Source: Blastococcus sp. TF02A-30
GTDB lineage: Bacteria > Actinomycetota > Actinomycetes > Mycobacteriales > Geodermatophilaceae
Assembly (NCBI RefSeq): GCF_003319185.1
Contig: NZ_QOHJ01000001.1
Coordinates: forward strand, 186,001-250,000
Length of the DNA stretch: 64,000 nucleotides
Direction of reading: 5' to 3'
This document shows, one piece after another, positions 42,379-52,445 of this stretch (within the stretch, counting starts at the first letter, position 1; every line of letters begins with the position of its first letter). The translations under genes and the position numbers were made by a program. Below the pieces are notes generated by a model. That model searched no databases and had not been told where the DNA came from. It worked only from the letters and a program-made list of their open reading frames with translations.

Positions 42379-43320
42379 GTGAACGAGCGAACCCCCGCGC
42401 AGCAGTGGCCGACGATCCGCGTCGCCGACTGGGCGGATACGCGCGACACACTGCAGCTGTACACGCAGGTCATCGGCAAGGTGCGCATGGCCAACGCGCC
42501 GCTGGCCAACCACTGGTGGAACGTGCCGCTGTACGTGACCGCCCGCGGCCTGACCACCTCGCTCGTGCCGCACCCGAGCGGGCCGTCCTTCCAGGTGGAC
42601 CTCGACCTCGTCGACCACCGGCTCGACGTTCTCACGACCGACGGCGGGCGCGGCACGCTGCCGCTGGTGCCCCGCGCCGTGGCCGACTTCTACGCCGAGT
42701 TCATGCGGCTGCTCGACGAGCTGGGGGTGGGGACGCCGATCTGGCCGGTGCCGGTCGAGATCCCCGGAGCCGTCCCGTTCGCCGACGACCGGCAGCACGC
42801 CAGCTACGACCCGGATGCGGTGCACCGCTTCTGGCAGGCGATGGTGCAGATGACGCGGGTCTTCACCGTCTTCCGGGACCGGTTCGTCGGGAAGTCCAGC
42901 CCGGTGCACCTGTTCTGGGGAGCCCTCGACCTCGCCACGACGCGGTTCTCCGGGCGTACCGCCCCCGACCACCCGGGCGGCGCACCGAACTGCGGCCCGC
43001 ACGTGATGCTGGAGGCCTACTCCCACGAGGTCAGCAGCTGCGGCTACTGGCCCGGTCCGCCCGGGGAGGAGGGCGTGTTCTACAGCTACGCCTACCCCGA
43101 GCCGCCCGGGTTCCGGGAGGCGACCGGGCTGCCCGGGGGTGCCCGCTGGGTCGACGAGCTGAGCGAGTTCGTGCTGCCCTACGAGCTGGTGCGCACCGCC
43201 CCGGACCCGGACGCGCTGCTGCTGGACTTCCTGCAGCGCACGTACGAGGCAGCGGCGGACGCGGCGCACTGGGACCGTGCGTCCCTCGAGCGCGACGCCG
43301 GAGCGCCTCCCCGCGGGTGA
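42379..43320 (+). CDS. DUF5996 family protein
   Basis: 313 aa of an uncharacterised family. Diagnostic pieces are WPTIRVADWADTRDTLQLYTQVIGKVRMA, NHWWNVPLYVTARGLTTS, and FGGSP-like VHLFWGALDLATTRFSGR followed by YSHEVSSCGYWPG and FYSYAYPEPPGF. GTG at 42379. It shares a short divergent promoter region with the TPP riboswitch. Confidence 0.88.
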   Translation: MNERTPAQQWPTIRVADWADTRDTLQLYTQVIGKVRMANAPLANHWWNVPLYVTARGLTTSLVPHPSGPSFQVDLDLVDHRLDVLTTDGGRGTLPLVPRAVADFYAEFMRLLDELGVGTPIWPVPVEIPGAVPFADDRQHASYDPDAVHRFWQAMVQMTRVFTVFRDRFVGKSSPVHLFWGALDLATTRFSGRTAPDHPGGAPNCGPHVMLEAYSHEVSSCGYWPGPPGEEGVFYSYAYPEPPGFREATGLPGGARWVDELSEFVLPYELVRTAPDPDALLLDFLQRTYEAAADAAHWDRASLERDAGAPPRG

Positions 43321-43385
43321 CCCGGGGTCCGCCCCCTGTTCGGCCACCGCTTGCCGCCGTCCGCGGTCCCGAGCAGGCTGGCCGC

Positions 43386-43640
43386 ATGACGCGCAGCGGC
43401 ACCAGCGTGGGGACGGTCGTCCGGTGGGACGAGGCGACGGGCACCGGGCTGGTCGACCTGCCCGAGGTCCCGGGCGACTGCTGGGTGGACGCCGCCGCCA
43501 TCGACCCGCGGGCCGGCACGAGCCTGCGCGCCGGCCAGATCGTGGAGGTCGACTGGACCGAGACCCCCGGCGACGAGCGGCCCCTGCGCGCCGACCGGCT
43601 GATGCCGCGCAACGACCTCCAGGGCACGCCCGGCGCCTGA
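43386..43640 (+). CDS. Small cold-shock-like OB-fold protein
   Basis: 84 aa. GTVVRWDEATGTGLVDL resembles the first two strands of cold-shock domains, but the RNP1/RNP2 aromatic residues are mostly missing, so nucleic-acid binding is doubtful. ATG at 43386; 65 bp after the DUF5996 gene. Confidence 0.65.
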   Translation: MTRSGTSVGTVVRWDEATGTGLVDLPEVPGDCWVDAAAIDPRAGTSLRAGQIVEVDWTETPGDERPLRADRLMPRNDLQGTPGA

Positions 43641-43714
43641 CCGATGACTTCCGCGGTCCGCCCCGGTCCACCCGTCGCGGCCCGCAGGGAGCGGGCCGGG
43701 TGGAGGGAGCGGGG

Positions 43715-44338
43715 ATGAACGCGAGCGGGACGGCCGGGACGGATCGAGCGGCCTCTGTGTGGGTGGGCCGGACCTGCGAGGGCCTGGCGGACCTGCTGGC
43801 CGATGAGCCCGCCGCGACCTGGACGGCACCGACGCTGTGCGCCGGATGGCAGGTCCGGCACGTGGTCGCGCACGTGACGATGCCGGTGCGGTTGACGCCG
43901 GAGCGGTTCGGCGCCGAGATGGCCGCCGCGGGCGGGGACTTCACGAAGCTGTCCGACGCGGTGGCGGCGCGGGACGGCGAGCTGCCCGCCGAACGGCTCC
44001 TGGACGACCTCCGCTCCCCGCAGCTGCACGCCTGGGAGCCACCGGGCGGCGGCGCCGCCGGTGCGCTGAGCCACGCGGTCATCCACTCGCTCGACGTCAC
44101 CGTCGCGCTCGGCCGGGAGGCGGTCGCCCCGCCCGAGGCGGTGACCGCGGTCCGTGACTCGCTCACCGCCGCCGACGGTGCGATCTTCGGCATCGACCTG
44201 ACCGGCGTGCGGCTCGAAGCCGCGGATTCCGGGTGGACGTGGGGGCAGGGCGAACCGGTGCGCGCGGACGGCGGGCAGCTGGTCGCCCTGCTGAGCGGCC
44301 GGACGCTGCCGGACGGTCGCTCCCTCCCGCGTGGCTGA
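43715..44338 (+). CDS. Maleylpyruvate isomerase/mycothiol-dependent DinB-like family protein
   Basis: 207 aa. LADEPAATWTAPTLCAGWQVRHVVAHVTMPVRL has the Trp and His pattern of the TIGR03083-type four-helix proteins, and GALSHAVIHSLDVTVALGR supplies the second His pair for a divalent metal. Such enzymes use mycothiol, consistent with ino1 in this genome. ATG 43715 follows GGAGGGAG. Substrate unknown. Confidence 0.82.
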   Translation: MNASGTAGTDRAASVWVGRTCEGLADLLADEPAATWTAPTLCAGWQVRHVVAHVTMPVRLTPERFGAEMAAAGGDFTKLSDAVAARDGELPAERLLDDLRSPQLHAWEPPGGGAAGALSHAVIHSLDVTVALGREAVAPPEAVTAVRDSLTAADGAIFGIDLTGVRLEAADSGWTWGQGEPVRADGGQLVALLSGRTLPDGRSLPRG

Positions 44339-44367
44339 CCCCGAGCCGCCGGGCGTCGGGCGCGGGC

Positions 44368-46119
44368 TCAGCTCTCGCTGAGCGCGGTGGCGGGCAGCCA
44401 GTCGGCGTCGAGCAGCTCGGCGATCTCCTGCAGGGCCGCGGTGTCGGCGCCGGCGGTCGAGCCGCTGACCGCAAGCCGCTCGACCATCACCCGGGCGACC
44501 TGCTCCTCCACGGTGTCCTCGGCGAAGGCGACCAGCCACGGCGAGACCTTGCCGTCGCGGTGCGTGCGGCCGGTGACCTGCCGCGCCTGGATGCCGGAGA
44601 ACCGCGGCTGGTGGAACAGCCCCACCCGCGGCAGCGCGGAGGCGTGCGAGCCGTCCGGCAGGAGCTCCTCCGCGTGCAGGCTGATCGAGGCGGTGACCGT
44701 GAAGACGCACACCTGCGCGTCGCCCCGCTGGAAGCGCAGCCGCTCGGCCTCGACGTCGAACCGGTCGCGCCCGTAGATGCCGGCGACCGGGATCTTCGCG
44801 TCGAGCAGCGCCTCGCGGATCGGGTCGGCCGCGGTCTCGACGAACTCGACCGACACCGCGACCTGCCGTTCGGCCTCCACCTGGGCCTTGATCCAGTCGA
44901 CCGTGGCCTGGACGCGGATCAGCCCGGCCTTCTGCCGGAACCGGAGCAGGGCGGCGCGGCCGCGGGCGGTCTGCCGGCCCTTGCGCGCCAGCTTCATCTC
45001 GGCGCGGAACTCCGACCACTCCGCCTCGTAGGCCGCCCGCTCGGCGGGGGTCAGGGTCACCGGTGCCCCGCCGACGGAGACCTGGCCCCACGGCGCGGGC
45101 CGGTGCAGGGTGGCCGGCGGATCGGCGTCGGCCAGCCAGCCCTGCAGCGTGGCGAGGTCCGAGCGGCGGGCGGCGGCGTCCTCGGTCCACTGCCAGCCGT
45201 AGCGGCCACGTTCCACGTGGAACCCGTGCGCGGCCAGCCGGGCCGGGAGGTCGGCCCACTCGCGCAGGCCCTCGCCGTGCCGCTGGGCGAACTCCGGTGC
45301 CAGGTAGGGCAGCTCGAGCGGGGTGTGCGCCGGGGTGGCGGTCGCCGCCAGCACGTACGGGGCGTCCTTCACCCGGCCCGCGCCGGAGACCGCCTTCCAG
45401 TGCTTCCACCGCTGCGTCGTCGTGTGCCGGACCATGTGCGCCTCGTCGGCGACGACGACGTCGAACCGCGTGCCGGTCGCCTTGAGGACGGCGGCCACCT
45501 TGCCCAGCCGGTCCCAGGTGGTGACGCACCAGCGCAGCCCGCCGTCACCGAAGCCGGCGATCGAGCGCGACCAGTGCGGGATGGTGATCGCCGCGGGCCG
45601 GTCGGCCACCACCAGCACCCGCTCGACGTCGCGCTGCTCGGCGACCGCCTTGACGGCCAGGATCGCCGTCCCGGTCTTGCCGACGCCGGGGTCGTCGCCG
45701 AGCAGGAAGACCCGGCCGCCGGCGGCGGCGTGCGCCGCGATCACGTCGGCGCCGTCGCACTGCAGGTCGCGCGGGATGAGGGCGCGCGGCTCGGGCAGCG
45801 GGCGGGGAACGGCGTTGAGCTCGTCCTCGACGAACCGCTCGAAGCTGTGCGGCGGCGGGTCGTAGGGCGCCAGCGCGCTGGGCAGCTCCGCCCCGACCCA
45901 CACGTGCGCCTGCAGCCCGGCGTGCCACTGGGCGCCCGGTGCGGGCGCCCGGAACGGGACGGCGAGCACCCACACCCGCTCCCCCCGGCCGGCGACCGGC
46001 AGCTCGAGAGCGGGCTTCGCCCCGCCGGGTTTCGCCGCCGCCCGCTTGCGCGGAGCTGCCGCCCGGGTCCGGGTGGTCGTGCCCGTGGAACTGCTGCTGC
46101 GGCGCCGTCGTCCCGGCAT
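44368..46119 (-). CDS. SNF2/SF2-type DEAH-box helicase-like ATPase
   Basis: 583 aa. A Lys/Arg-rich N-terminal tail (to about 35) precedes a first RecA-like lobe with Walker A DDPGVGKTG and DEAH in VVVADEAHMVRH, TATPAHTP (motif III), and a second lobe ending in ARQVTGRTHRDGK (motif VI). DNA- or RNA-remodelling activity is expected; there is no nuclease domain. A parS-like palindrome is embedded at 45210. It is convergent with the preceding gene and divergent from the hydrolase. Confidence 0.83.
   Translation of the reverse strand: MPGRRRRSSSSTGTTTRTRAAAPRKRAAAKPGGAKPALELPVAGRGERVWVLAVPFRAPAPGAQWHAGLQAHVWVGAELPSALAPYDPPPHSFERFVEDELNAVPRPLPEPRALIPRDLQCDGADVIAAHAAAGGRVFLLGDDPGVGKTGTAILAVKAVAEQRDVERVLVVADRPAAITIPHWSRSIAGFGDGGLRWCVTTWDRLGKVAAVLKATGTRFDVVVADEAHMVRHTTTQRWKHWKAVSGAGRVKDAPYVLAATATPAHTPLELPYLAPEFAQRHGEGLREWADLPARLAAHGFHVERGRYGWQWTEDAAARRSDLATLQGWLADADPPATLHRPAPWGQVSVGGAPVTLTPAERAAYEAEWSEFRAEMKLARKGRQTARGRAALLRFRQKAGLIRVQATVDWIKAQVEAERQVAVSVEFVETAADPIREALLDAKIPVAGIYGRDRFDVEAERLRFQRGDAQVCVFTVTASISLHAEELLPDGSHASALPRVGLFHQPRFSGIQARQVTGRTHRDGKVSPWLVAFAEDTVEEQVARVMVERLAVSGSTAGADTAALQEIAELLDADWLPATALSES
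45210..45223. promoter_or_regulatory. parS-like palindrome GTTCCACGTGGAAC, copy 3
   Basis: Third exact copy in the window, inside the helicase-like gene (reading FHVERG on the minus strand). Confidence 0.5.
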
Positions 46120-46184
46120 GCCACCTCCCCCTCGTCCCCGGCACGGTAAGCGGCGGGGACGACGGTTCGTGGTGGAATCGCCGG

Positions 46185-47066
46185 GTGACCGAGGACGCGG
46201 GCGAGGAGGAACGGCTGCACGCCCGGACGCTCGGCGAGGCCGGGCCGCGGGTCGTCTTCGTGCACGGCCTGTTCGGCCAGGGCAAGAACTGGACGACGAT
46301 CGCCAAGGGCCTGTCCGACGGCCACCGCGTCACGCTGCTCGACCTGCCCAACCACGGGCACTCGCCGTGGACCGAGCGGGTCGACTACCTCGACATGGCC
46401 GAGCTGGTCGCCGAGGAGCTGGCCGGCTACGGCGAGCCGGTGACCCTGGTGGGGCACTCGATGGGCGGCAAGGTCGCGATGACGCTCGCGCTGCGCAGGC
46501 CGGAGCTGCTGCGGGCGCTGGTCGTCGTCGACATCGCTCCGGTCGAGTACCCGCTCCAGGGCGGCCGGACCGACGACGAGGACGAGGAGGCCTCGCCGTT
46601 CGCCGCGTACATCGCGGCGATGAAGGCGATGGACCTCGGGGCGCTGGAGACCCGCCAGGACGCCGACGCCGCGCTGAAGACCGCCGTCCCGAGCCGGATG
46701 GTGCGCAGCTTCCTGCTGCAGAGCCTGGTCCGCGAGGGCGTGGGCGCAGCAGCGGGCGGCTGGCGCTGGCGGCTGAACCTGGACCTGCTCGCGCGCGACC
46801 TCGGTGAGCTGCGCGGCTTCCCGGAGCCGCCCCCGGGGACCACCTACGACGGGCCGGTGCTCTGGATCGCCGGCGCGAACTCGCACTACGTGCTGCCCGA
46901 GGACCGCGAGCGGATGGACGAGCTGTTCCCGGCGACCCGGCTGGTCAAGGTGAAGAACGCCGGGCACTGGGTGCACTCGGAGCAGCCGGAGGTCTTCCTG
47001 GAGACGTTGCGGCGGTTCCTCGACGGAGTCGAGGAACGGTCACAGGGCCCGGCGTCGGTCGAGTGA
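46185..47066 (+). CDS. Alpha/beta hydrolase
   Basis: 293 aa. [21 protein letters not shown], elbow [11 protein letters not shown] (Ser nucleophile), and late [12 protein letters not shown] (His) give a complete triad. It resembles YbfF-type and haloperoxidase-like esterases. The GTG at 46185 is chosen from domain start; its stop overlaps the YnfA-type gene. Confidence 0.87.
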   Translation: MTEDAGEEERLHARTLGEAGPRVVFVHGLFGQGKNWTTIAKGLSDGHRVTLLDLPNHGHSPWTERVDYLDMAELVAEELAGYGEPVTLVGHSMGGKVAMTLALRRPELLRALVVVDIAPVEYPLQGGRTDDEDEEASPFAAYIAAMKAMDLGALETRQDADAALKTAVPSRMVRSFLLQSLVREGVGAAAGGWRWRLNLDLLARDLGELRGFPEPPPGTTYDGPVLWIAGANSHYVLPEDRERMDELFPATRLVKVKNAGHWVHSEQPEVFLETLRRFLDGVEERSQGPASVE

Positions 47067-47398
47067 CGGTCACCCGCTCGCTGCTGCTGTTCGCGCTGGC
47101 GGCGCTGGCCGAGATCGGCGGCGCCTGGCTGGTCTGGCAGGGCGTGCGCGAGCACCGCGGGTGGCTGTGGGTCGGTGCGGGGGTGATCGCGCTGGGCCTG
47201 TACGGGTTCGTGGCCACGCTCCAGCCCGACGCGAACTTCGGCCGGATCCTCGCTGCCTACGGCGGCGTCTTCGTCGCGGGCTCGCTGGCCTGGGGCATGG
47301 CCGTGGACGGGTTCCGGCCCGACCGCTGGGACGTCGCCGGCGCACTGGTCTGCCTGCTCGGAGTCGCGCTGATCATGTACGCGCCCCGGGAGGGGTAG
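47063..47398 (+). CDS. YnfA/UPF0060-family small membrane protein
   Basis: 111 aa with four transmembrane helices ([76 protein letters not shown]) and the conserved GGAWLVW and AAYGGVF pieces. It belongs with small multidrug-resistance-like membrane proteins. GTG 47063 overlaps the upstream stop (GTGA). Confidence 0.88.
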   Translation: MTVTRSLLLFALAALAEIGGAWLVWQGVREHRGWLWVGAGVIALGLYGFVATLQPDANFGRILAAYGGVFVAGSLAWGMAVDGFRPDRWDVAGALVCLLGVALIMYAPREG

Positions 47399-47454
47399 CC
47401 ACTCCGCGTCATGGCTGGTTACGGCACGGCCGAGGCCCTATCGTCCTCGACGCC

Positions 47455-50223
47455 ATGACGGAGAACGGGGAGAAAGGCCAGCTCACCGCAGAGCAGCGCG
47501 CCCGCGTGCTGATCGACCGGCAGCTACGGGCCGCGGGCTGGGCTGTCCAGAACCAGGGCCAGGCCAACCTCACGCTGCCCGGTGTCGCCGTCCGCGAGGT
47601 GATCATGGCCAGCGGGCACGGGCGGGCCGACTACGTGCTCTACGTGGACCGGCGCGCCGTCGGGGTGATCGAGGCGAAGCCGGAAGGGACGACGCTGTCC
47701 GGCGTCGAGTGGCAGTCGGCTCGGTACGCGACCGGACTTCCGCCGGAGGTCCGGCTCCGAGCGCTCACGCTGGACGACCGGCTGCCCTTCGTCTTCGAGG
47801 CGTCGGGGTCCGAGGTGCACTTCACCAACGGCTACGACCCGGTCCCGCGGGCGCGGCGGATCTTCTCGTTCCCGCGCCCGGAGACGCTCGCCCGGACCAT
47901 CCGCGATGCCGAGGTGGACCCGGTCGCCGCCACCTGGCGGGCGAGGGTCCGCGCCATGCCCGAGCTGATCACCGAAGGACTGCGGCCCGCGCAGATCACC
48001 GCGATCGAGGGCATCGAGCGCTCGCTGGCTGAGCAGCGGTACAGCCGCTCCCTGGTCCAGATGGCCACCGGTGCGGGCAAGACCTATACCGCCGTCACCA
48101 GCTGCTACCGGCTGCTCAAGCACGGTGGGTTCCGCCGGATCCTGTTCCTGGTCGACCGGAACAACCTCGGCTCCCAGACCTTCGCGGAGTTCCAGAACTA
48201 CGCCACGCCGGACGACGGCCGCCGGCTCACCGAGATCTACAACGTCAATCCGCTGACCAGCGCCGGGATGCTGGACTCGTCGTCGATCGTGATCTCGACG
48301 ATCCAGCGCGTCTACGCCGCGCTCCAGGGTCGGACGATCGAGGACGTCGATGATCCGGGCCTCGACGGGTTCGTGCCCGATGCACCGGTGGACGTCTCGT
48401 ACAACCCGCAGATGCCGCCGGAGTCGTTCGACCTGGTGATCGTCGACGAGGCGCACCGCTCGATCTACGGGGTCTGGCGCGGGGTGCTCGAGTACTTCGA
48501 CGCGCACATCGTCGGTCTGACGGCGACGCCGGTGAAGCAGACGTTCGGCTTCTTCCAGCAGAACCTGGTCTCGGAGTACACCTACGCGGAGTCCGTGGCG
48601 GACAACGTGAACGTCGACTTCGACGTGTACCGGATCAGGACGCAGATCTCCGAGTCCGGATCGACGATCGAAGCGGGCACCGTGGTGCCGAAGGTGGACC
48701 GCCGGACCCGCAAGCAGCGGTACGAGTCGCTGGACGAGGACGTCGTCTACACCGCGGGCCAGCTGGACCGGGCGGTGACGGCGAAGAACCAGATCCGGCT
48801 GGTGCTGGAGACCTTCCGGGACCGGCTGTTCACCGAGATCTTCCCGGGCCGGTCGACGGTGCCCAAGACGCTCATCTTCTGCAAGGACGACAACCACGCC
48901 GAAGAGGTCGTGACCACGGTCCGCGAGGTGTTCGGCCAGGGCAACGACTTCGCCGCCAAGATCACATACAACGCGAAGGACCCGAAGGGCGCGCTCAAGG
49001 CGTTCCGGACGTCGCCGACGCTGCGGGTGGCGGTGACCGTGGACATGATCGCCACAGGGACCGACGTCCGGCCGCTGGAGTGCGTGTTCTTCATGCGGGA
49101 CGTGCGCTCGGCGTCCTACTTCGAGCAGATGAAGGGCCGCGGATCTCGGACGATCTCCTCCACGGACTTCCAGCTGGTGACGCCGGACGCCACCACGAAG
49201 GACCGCTTCGTGCTGGTCGACGCCGTGGGCGTCACCGAGCACCCGCACGTGGACGCGACCCCGCTGGAGCGGAAGAAGTCGGTGTCCCTGGACCGGTTGC
49301 TCGACAAGGCCGGGATGTTCACGCTGACCGAGGACGAAACGGCATCACTCGCGTCCCGGTTGGCGAAGCTGGAGCTGGACCTGACTCCCGCTGAGCGCGC
49401 GGAGTTGGACGAGGTCGCGGGCGGATCACTGCGAGCGATCGTGCAGCGCCTGGTGCACGCGGTGGACCCGGACGAGCAGGCAAAGGCCATCTCCGCCCAG
49501 CCGGAGAACCCGGAGAAGGCCGTCCAGGAGCTGGTGGACAAGGCCGTCGAGCCGCTGGCCGCGCGGCCGGAGCTGCGCGATCGGATCAAGGAGCTGCGGC
49601 GGCAGCACGACCAGGTGATCGACGACGTCAGCGTCGACACGCTGCTGGGTGCCGGCGGGGTGGTGGACACCGAGAAGGCGCGCTCGGTGGTCACCTCGTG
49701 GCGGCAGTACCTGGAGGACAACCGCAGCGAGATCACGGCGCTGGAGCTGCTGTACTCGCGGTCGGAGGACGCGAGCGTCACCTTCGCGCAGCTGCGCGAG
49801 CTGGCGGAGCGGATCAAGCGGCCGCCGCACAACTGGACGCCGGACCTCATCTGGCGGGCCTACGAGGCCATCGAGGTCGGCCGGGTGCGGCACGCGGACC
49901 GGCACACGGTCACCGACCTCGTCTCCCTGGTGAGGTTCACTCTGGGGGCGGACGACCGCCTCGAACCCTTCGCTGCGAAGGTGGGCGAACGGTACCGGTC
50001 CTGGCTGGCCCAGCAGGAGCAGGCCGGGGCGGTGTTCACGGAGCGGCAGCGCTGGTGGCTGGACCGCATGGCCGACGTGATCGCTGCGTCGGCAGGCATC
50101 ACGGAGGACGACCTGGACAACGTGCCCTTCACCGAGCACGGCGGCGTGGATGGCCTGCTCCGCGACCTCGGCGAGAAGGCCGCGGTCTACCTCGCCGACC
50201 TCAACCGCGAGCTGATCGCATGA
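47455..50223 (+). CDS. hsdR: Type I restriction enzyme, restriction (R) subunit
   Basis: 922 aa. Residues 45-80 hold the PD-(D/E)XK nuclease (D59 in GRADY, E73-A-K75). The SF2 motor follows: Walker A MATGAGKT (203-210), DEAH 331-334, LTATPV, and GRGSRT in the second lobe. The C-terminal third is helical (ELVDKAVEPLAARPELRDRIKELRRQHD) for assembly with the M/S core. ATG at 47455. Translational coupling to hsdS (ATGA at 50220). R before S, with M detached, is not the usual M-S-R order. Confidence 0.94.
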   Translation: MTENGEKGQLTAEQRARVLIDRQLRAAGWAVQNQGQANLTLPGVAVREVIMASGHGRADYVLYVDRRAVGVIEAKPEGTTLSGVEWQSARYATGLPPEVRLRALTLDDRLPFVFEASGSEVHFTNGYDPVPRARRIFSFPRPETLARTIRDAEVDPVAATWRARVRAMPELITEGLRPAQITAIEGIERSLAEQRYSRSLVQMATGAGKTYTAVTSCYRLLKHGGFRRILFLVDRNNLGSQTFAEFQNYATPDDGRRLTEIYNVNPLTSAGMLDSSSIVISTIQRVYAALQGRTIEDVDDPGLDGFVPDAPVDVSYNPQMPPESFDLVIVDEAHRSIYGVWRGVLEYFDAHIVGLTATPVKQTFGFFQQNLVSEYTYAESVADNVNVDFDVYRIRTQISESGSTIEAGTVVPKVDRRTRKQRYESLDEDVVYTAGQLDRAVTAKNQIRLVLETFRDRLFTEIFPGRSTVPKTLIFCKDDNHAEEVVTTVREVFGQGNDFAAKITYNAKDPKGALKAFRTSPTLRVAVTVDMIATGTDVRPLECVFFMRDVRSASYFEQMKGRGSRTISSTDFQLVTPDATTKDRFVLVDAVGVTEHPHVDATPLERKKSVSLDRLLDKAGMFTLTEDETASLASRLAKLELDLTPAERAELDEVAGGSLRAIVQRLVHAVDPDEQAKAISAQPENPEKAVQELVDKAVEPLAARPELRDRIKELRRQHDQVIDDVSVDTLLGAGGVVDTEKARSVVTSWRQYLEDNRSEITALELLYSRSEDASVTFAQLRELAERIKRPPHNWTPDLIWRAYEAIEVGRVRHADRHTVTDLVSLVRFTLGADDRLEPFAAKVGERYRSWLAQQEQAGAVFTERQRWWLDRMADVIAASAGITEDDLDNVPFTEHGGVDGLLRDLGEKAAVYLADLNRELIA

Positions 50224-51500
50224 ATGATCTGCCAGACGGGTGGCGCTGGGCTGTCCTCGATGAACTGAAGGCCGCAGAGCCCGGTGCAATCACCGACGGT
50301 CCGTTCGGCTCCAAGCTAACCAGCGCTCACTACTCATCCGACGGTGCCCGCGTCGTCCGCCTCCAGAACATCGGCGAGGGTGTGTACCGAAGCTCCGATG
50401 CGTTTATCCCCTGGTCGCACTTCGAGGGCTTGCGCAAGCACGAAGTCCGCGCTGACGACCTCCTCATCGCGTCGCTGGGCGAGGACCCGCCGCGCGCGTG
50501 CCTCGCACCCGCGACGCTTGGGGCGGCCATCGTCAAAGCGGATTGCGTTCGAGTTCGGTTGTCTGACGAGGTTGATCCCCGCTGGGTCATGTACGCCATG
50601 CAGAATCCGGCGCTCAAACGATGGGCGGCCGAGCAACTGCACGGTGTGGGAAGGCCCCGACTCGGCCTCAAGACGATCCGCCACCTCCCCATACCGGTCC
50701 CCTCCTTTGACGAGCAGCGGCGCATCGTCGTCCTGCTGGAGGACTACCTCTCCCGACTGGACGCCGCGAAGGACATGGTTGCAGCGGGAGTGCGACGCCT
50801 CGATGCGCTGACGGTCGCCTCCCTGCAACGGGAAGCGAACGAACTGCGTGTGCGTGGCGTTGAGTTCCTTCCGCTCGGTGAGGTGGCGGAGACCCGTCTC
50901 GGCAAGATGCTCGACAGCAAGCGGGCTACCGGGACGCCGACGCCCTATCTGCGCAACATCAACGTCCGCTGGGGTTCCGTCGACACGAGCGACGTGAAGT
51001 CGGTCAGCCTGTCGGAGGCTGAAAGGCAGGAGCTAGCCCTTCGGCCGGGCGATCTGCTGGTTTGCGAAGGCGGTGAGCCGGGGCGTTGTGCCATCTGGCC
51101 AGGCAGCGATGACCTGATCACCTTCCAGAAGGCGCTGCATCGCGTGCGAGTCGATCCGGGCCGGCTGACGCCTGAGTTCGCTGCGGCGATGCTCGAGGCG
51201 ACCATCCGTACCGGAGACACAAGCGCGATGTTCACCGGAACGACGATCAAGCACCTTCCTCAGGAACGGCTGCGAGGAATGCTCATGCCGGTCCCCCCTC
51301 TCGATGAGCAGCGTCGTCTGGTGGCCCAGCTGCGGGCTACCGGCGAGCGGGCTGCTCGTCTACGTCAGGAACTGCGTCTGCTCCAGCTTCGATCCTCCTC
51401 ACTGAGGCGGGCCTTGCTCGGCGCAGCGTTCTCGGGGCAGTTGACCGGGCGGAGTTCCGACGTTGAGGTCGTCGAGGAGATGGCCGAGGCGGCCTTGTGA
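50220..51500 (+). CDS. hsdS: Type I restriction-modification specificity (S) subunit
   Basis: 426 aa with two target-recognition domains (about 5-165 and 205-375), each followed by a helical spacer; the repeated ends PIPVPSFDEQRRIVVLLEDYLSRLDA and PVPPLDEQRRLVAQLRATGERAARL show the internal duplication. GDGPFGSKL-like TDGPFGSKLT and LLIASLGEDPPRACLAP are standard. Both halves are complete, so it should recognise a bipartite site. Overlaps hsdR by 4 nt and mrr by 4 nt. Confidence 0.93.
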   Translation: MNDLPDGWRWAVLDELKAAEPGAITDGPFGSKLTSAHYSSDGARVVRLQNIGEGVYRSSDAFIPWSHFEGLRKHEVRADDLLIASLGEDPPRACLAPATLGAAIVKADCVRVRLSDEVDPRWVMYAMQNPALKRWAAEQLHGVGRPRLGLKTIRHLPIPVPSFDEQRRIVVLLEDYLSRLDAAKDMVAAGVRRLDALTVASLQREANELRVRGVEFLPLGEVAETRLGKMLDSKRATGTPTPYLRNINVRWGSVDTSDVKSVSLSEAERQELALRPGDLLVCEGGEPGRCAIWPGSDDLITFQKALHRVRVDPGRLTPEFAAAMLEATIRTGDTSAMFTGTTIKHLPQERLRGMLMPVPPLDEQRRLVAQLRATGERAARLRQELRLLQLRSSSLRRALLGAAFSGQLTGRSSDVEVVEEMAEAAL

Positions 51501-52415
51501 TCCCCGATTTCCAGTCGCTCATGCGGCCGCTGCTGGAGGCCGTGAGCGATGGCTCGGTGCGGCGGACGCGCGATCTCGTCACTGCCATGAGCGACCGCTT
51601 CGGACTCACCGACGAGGAGCGCGAGGCGCTACTGCCCAGCGGCCGCCAGCGTCGGATGGACAACCGCGTCACCTGGGCGATCAGCCACCTATTCCAGGCC
51701 GGTCTGCTGGAGCGACCGGCGCGTGGCCACATCGCAATCAGCGATACCGGTCGCCAGGTCTTGGCGGCGCATCCGGAACGCGTGGACATGGCAGTCCTCC
51801 AGCGCTTCCCCAGTTACCGCGACTTCCGCTCACGCAGCAGTGTGCGGTCTCCTGCTGCGGACGATGTGATCGAGGCAGAGATCGTGGTCGATGCGGCCTC
51901 GCCGCAGGACCTCCTGTCCCAGGCGGTCACCGAGAACCGGGCGGCCCTGGAAGGTGAGCTGCTGAAGCGCGCTCTGTCGCTGTCACCGACCGACTTCGAG
52001 CGCCTCGTCGTCCGTCTCCTCGAGCGGATGGGCTACGGCCGCTCCGGCGGCGTCGAGCACTCCGGCCGCAGCGGTGACGCCGGCATCGACGGCATCATCA
52101 GCCAGGACCCCTTGGGGCTGGACCGCATCTACCTCCAGGCCAAGCGCTACGCGCCCGACCAGTCAGTCCAGAGGCCGGCCATCCAGGGCATTCGTGGGCG
52201 CCTTGATGGGCGCACAGGGTGACCGCGGCGTGTTCATCACCACCAGCAGCTTCTCTGCAGGTGCGCGGACCGAGGCCGAGCGTGTCAACGCCCGCATCGA
52301 GCTCATCGATGGAGCACGCCTCGCCGAGCTCATGCTCCGGCACGGCGTGGGTGTGCAGGCGGAGGTCACCGTGACGCTGCACCAGCTGGACGAGGACTTC
52401 TTCGAGTCCCTGTGA
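51497..52415 (+). pseudogene. mrr: Mrr restriction endonuclease gene with a single frameshift
   Basis: The first frame (GTG 51497 to stop near 52222) gives the Mrr N-terminal winged helix (DNRVTWAISHLFQAGLLERPARGHIAIS) and catalytic part (GDAGIDGIISQDPLGLD; QAKRYAPDQSVQRPAIQ). Homology then shifts to another frame: AFVGALMGAQGDRGVFITTSSFSAGARTEAERVNARIELIDGARLAELMLRHGVGV, ending at 52415. One extra G in the GGG run at 52186-52188 explains it. The catalytic D and QAK lie before the break, but the fold's last strand and helices are lost. It is a genuine mutation or an assembly error. GTGA-coupled to hsdS. Confidence 0.85.
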
Positions 52416-52445
52416 CATGCCGGGCGGCGGGTGCCGCCGTCCGGT

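Noticed and set aside
51497-52415. Programmed frameshift in mrr
   Set aside because: Only a short GGG run is present, with no slippery heptamer or downstream pseudoknot visible; a plain mutation or sequencing error is simpler.
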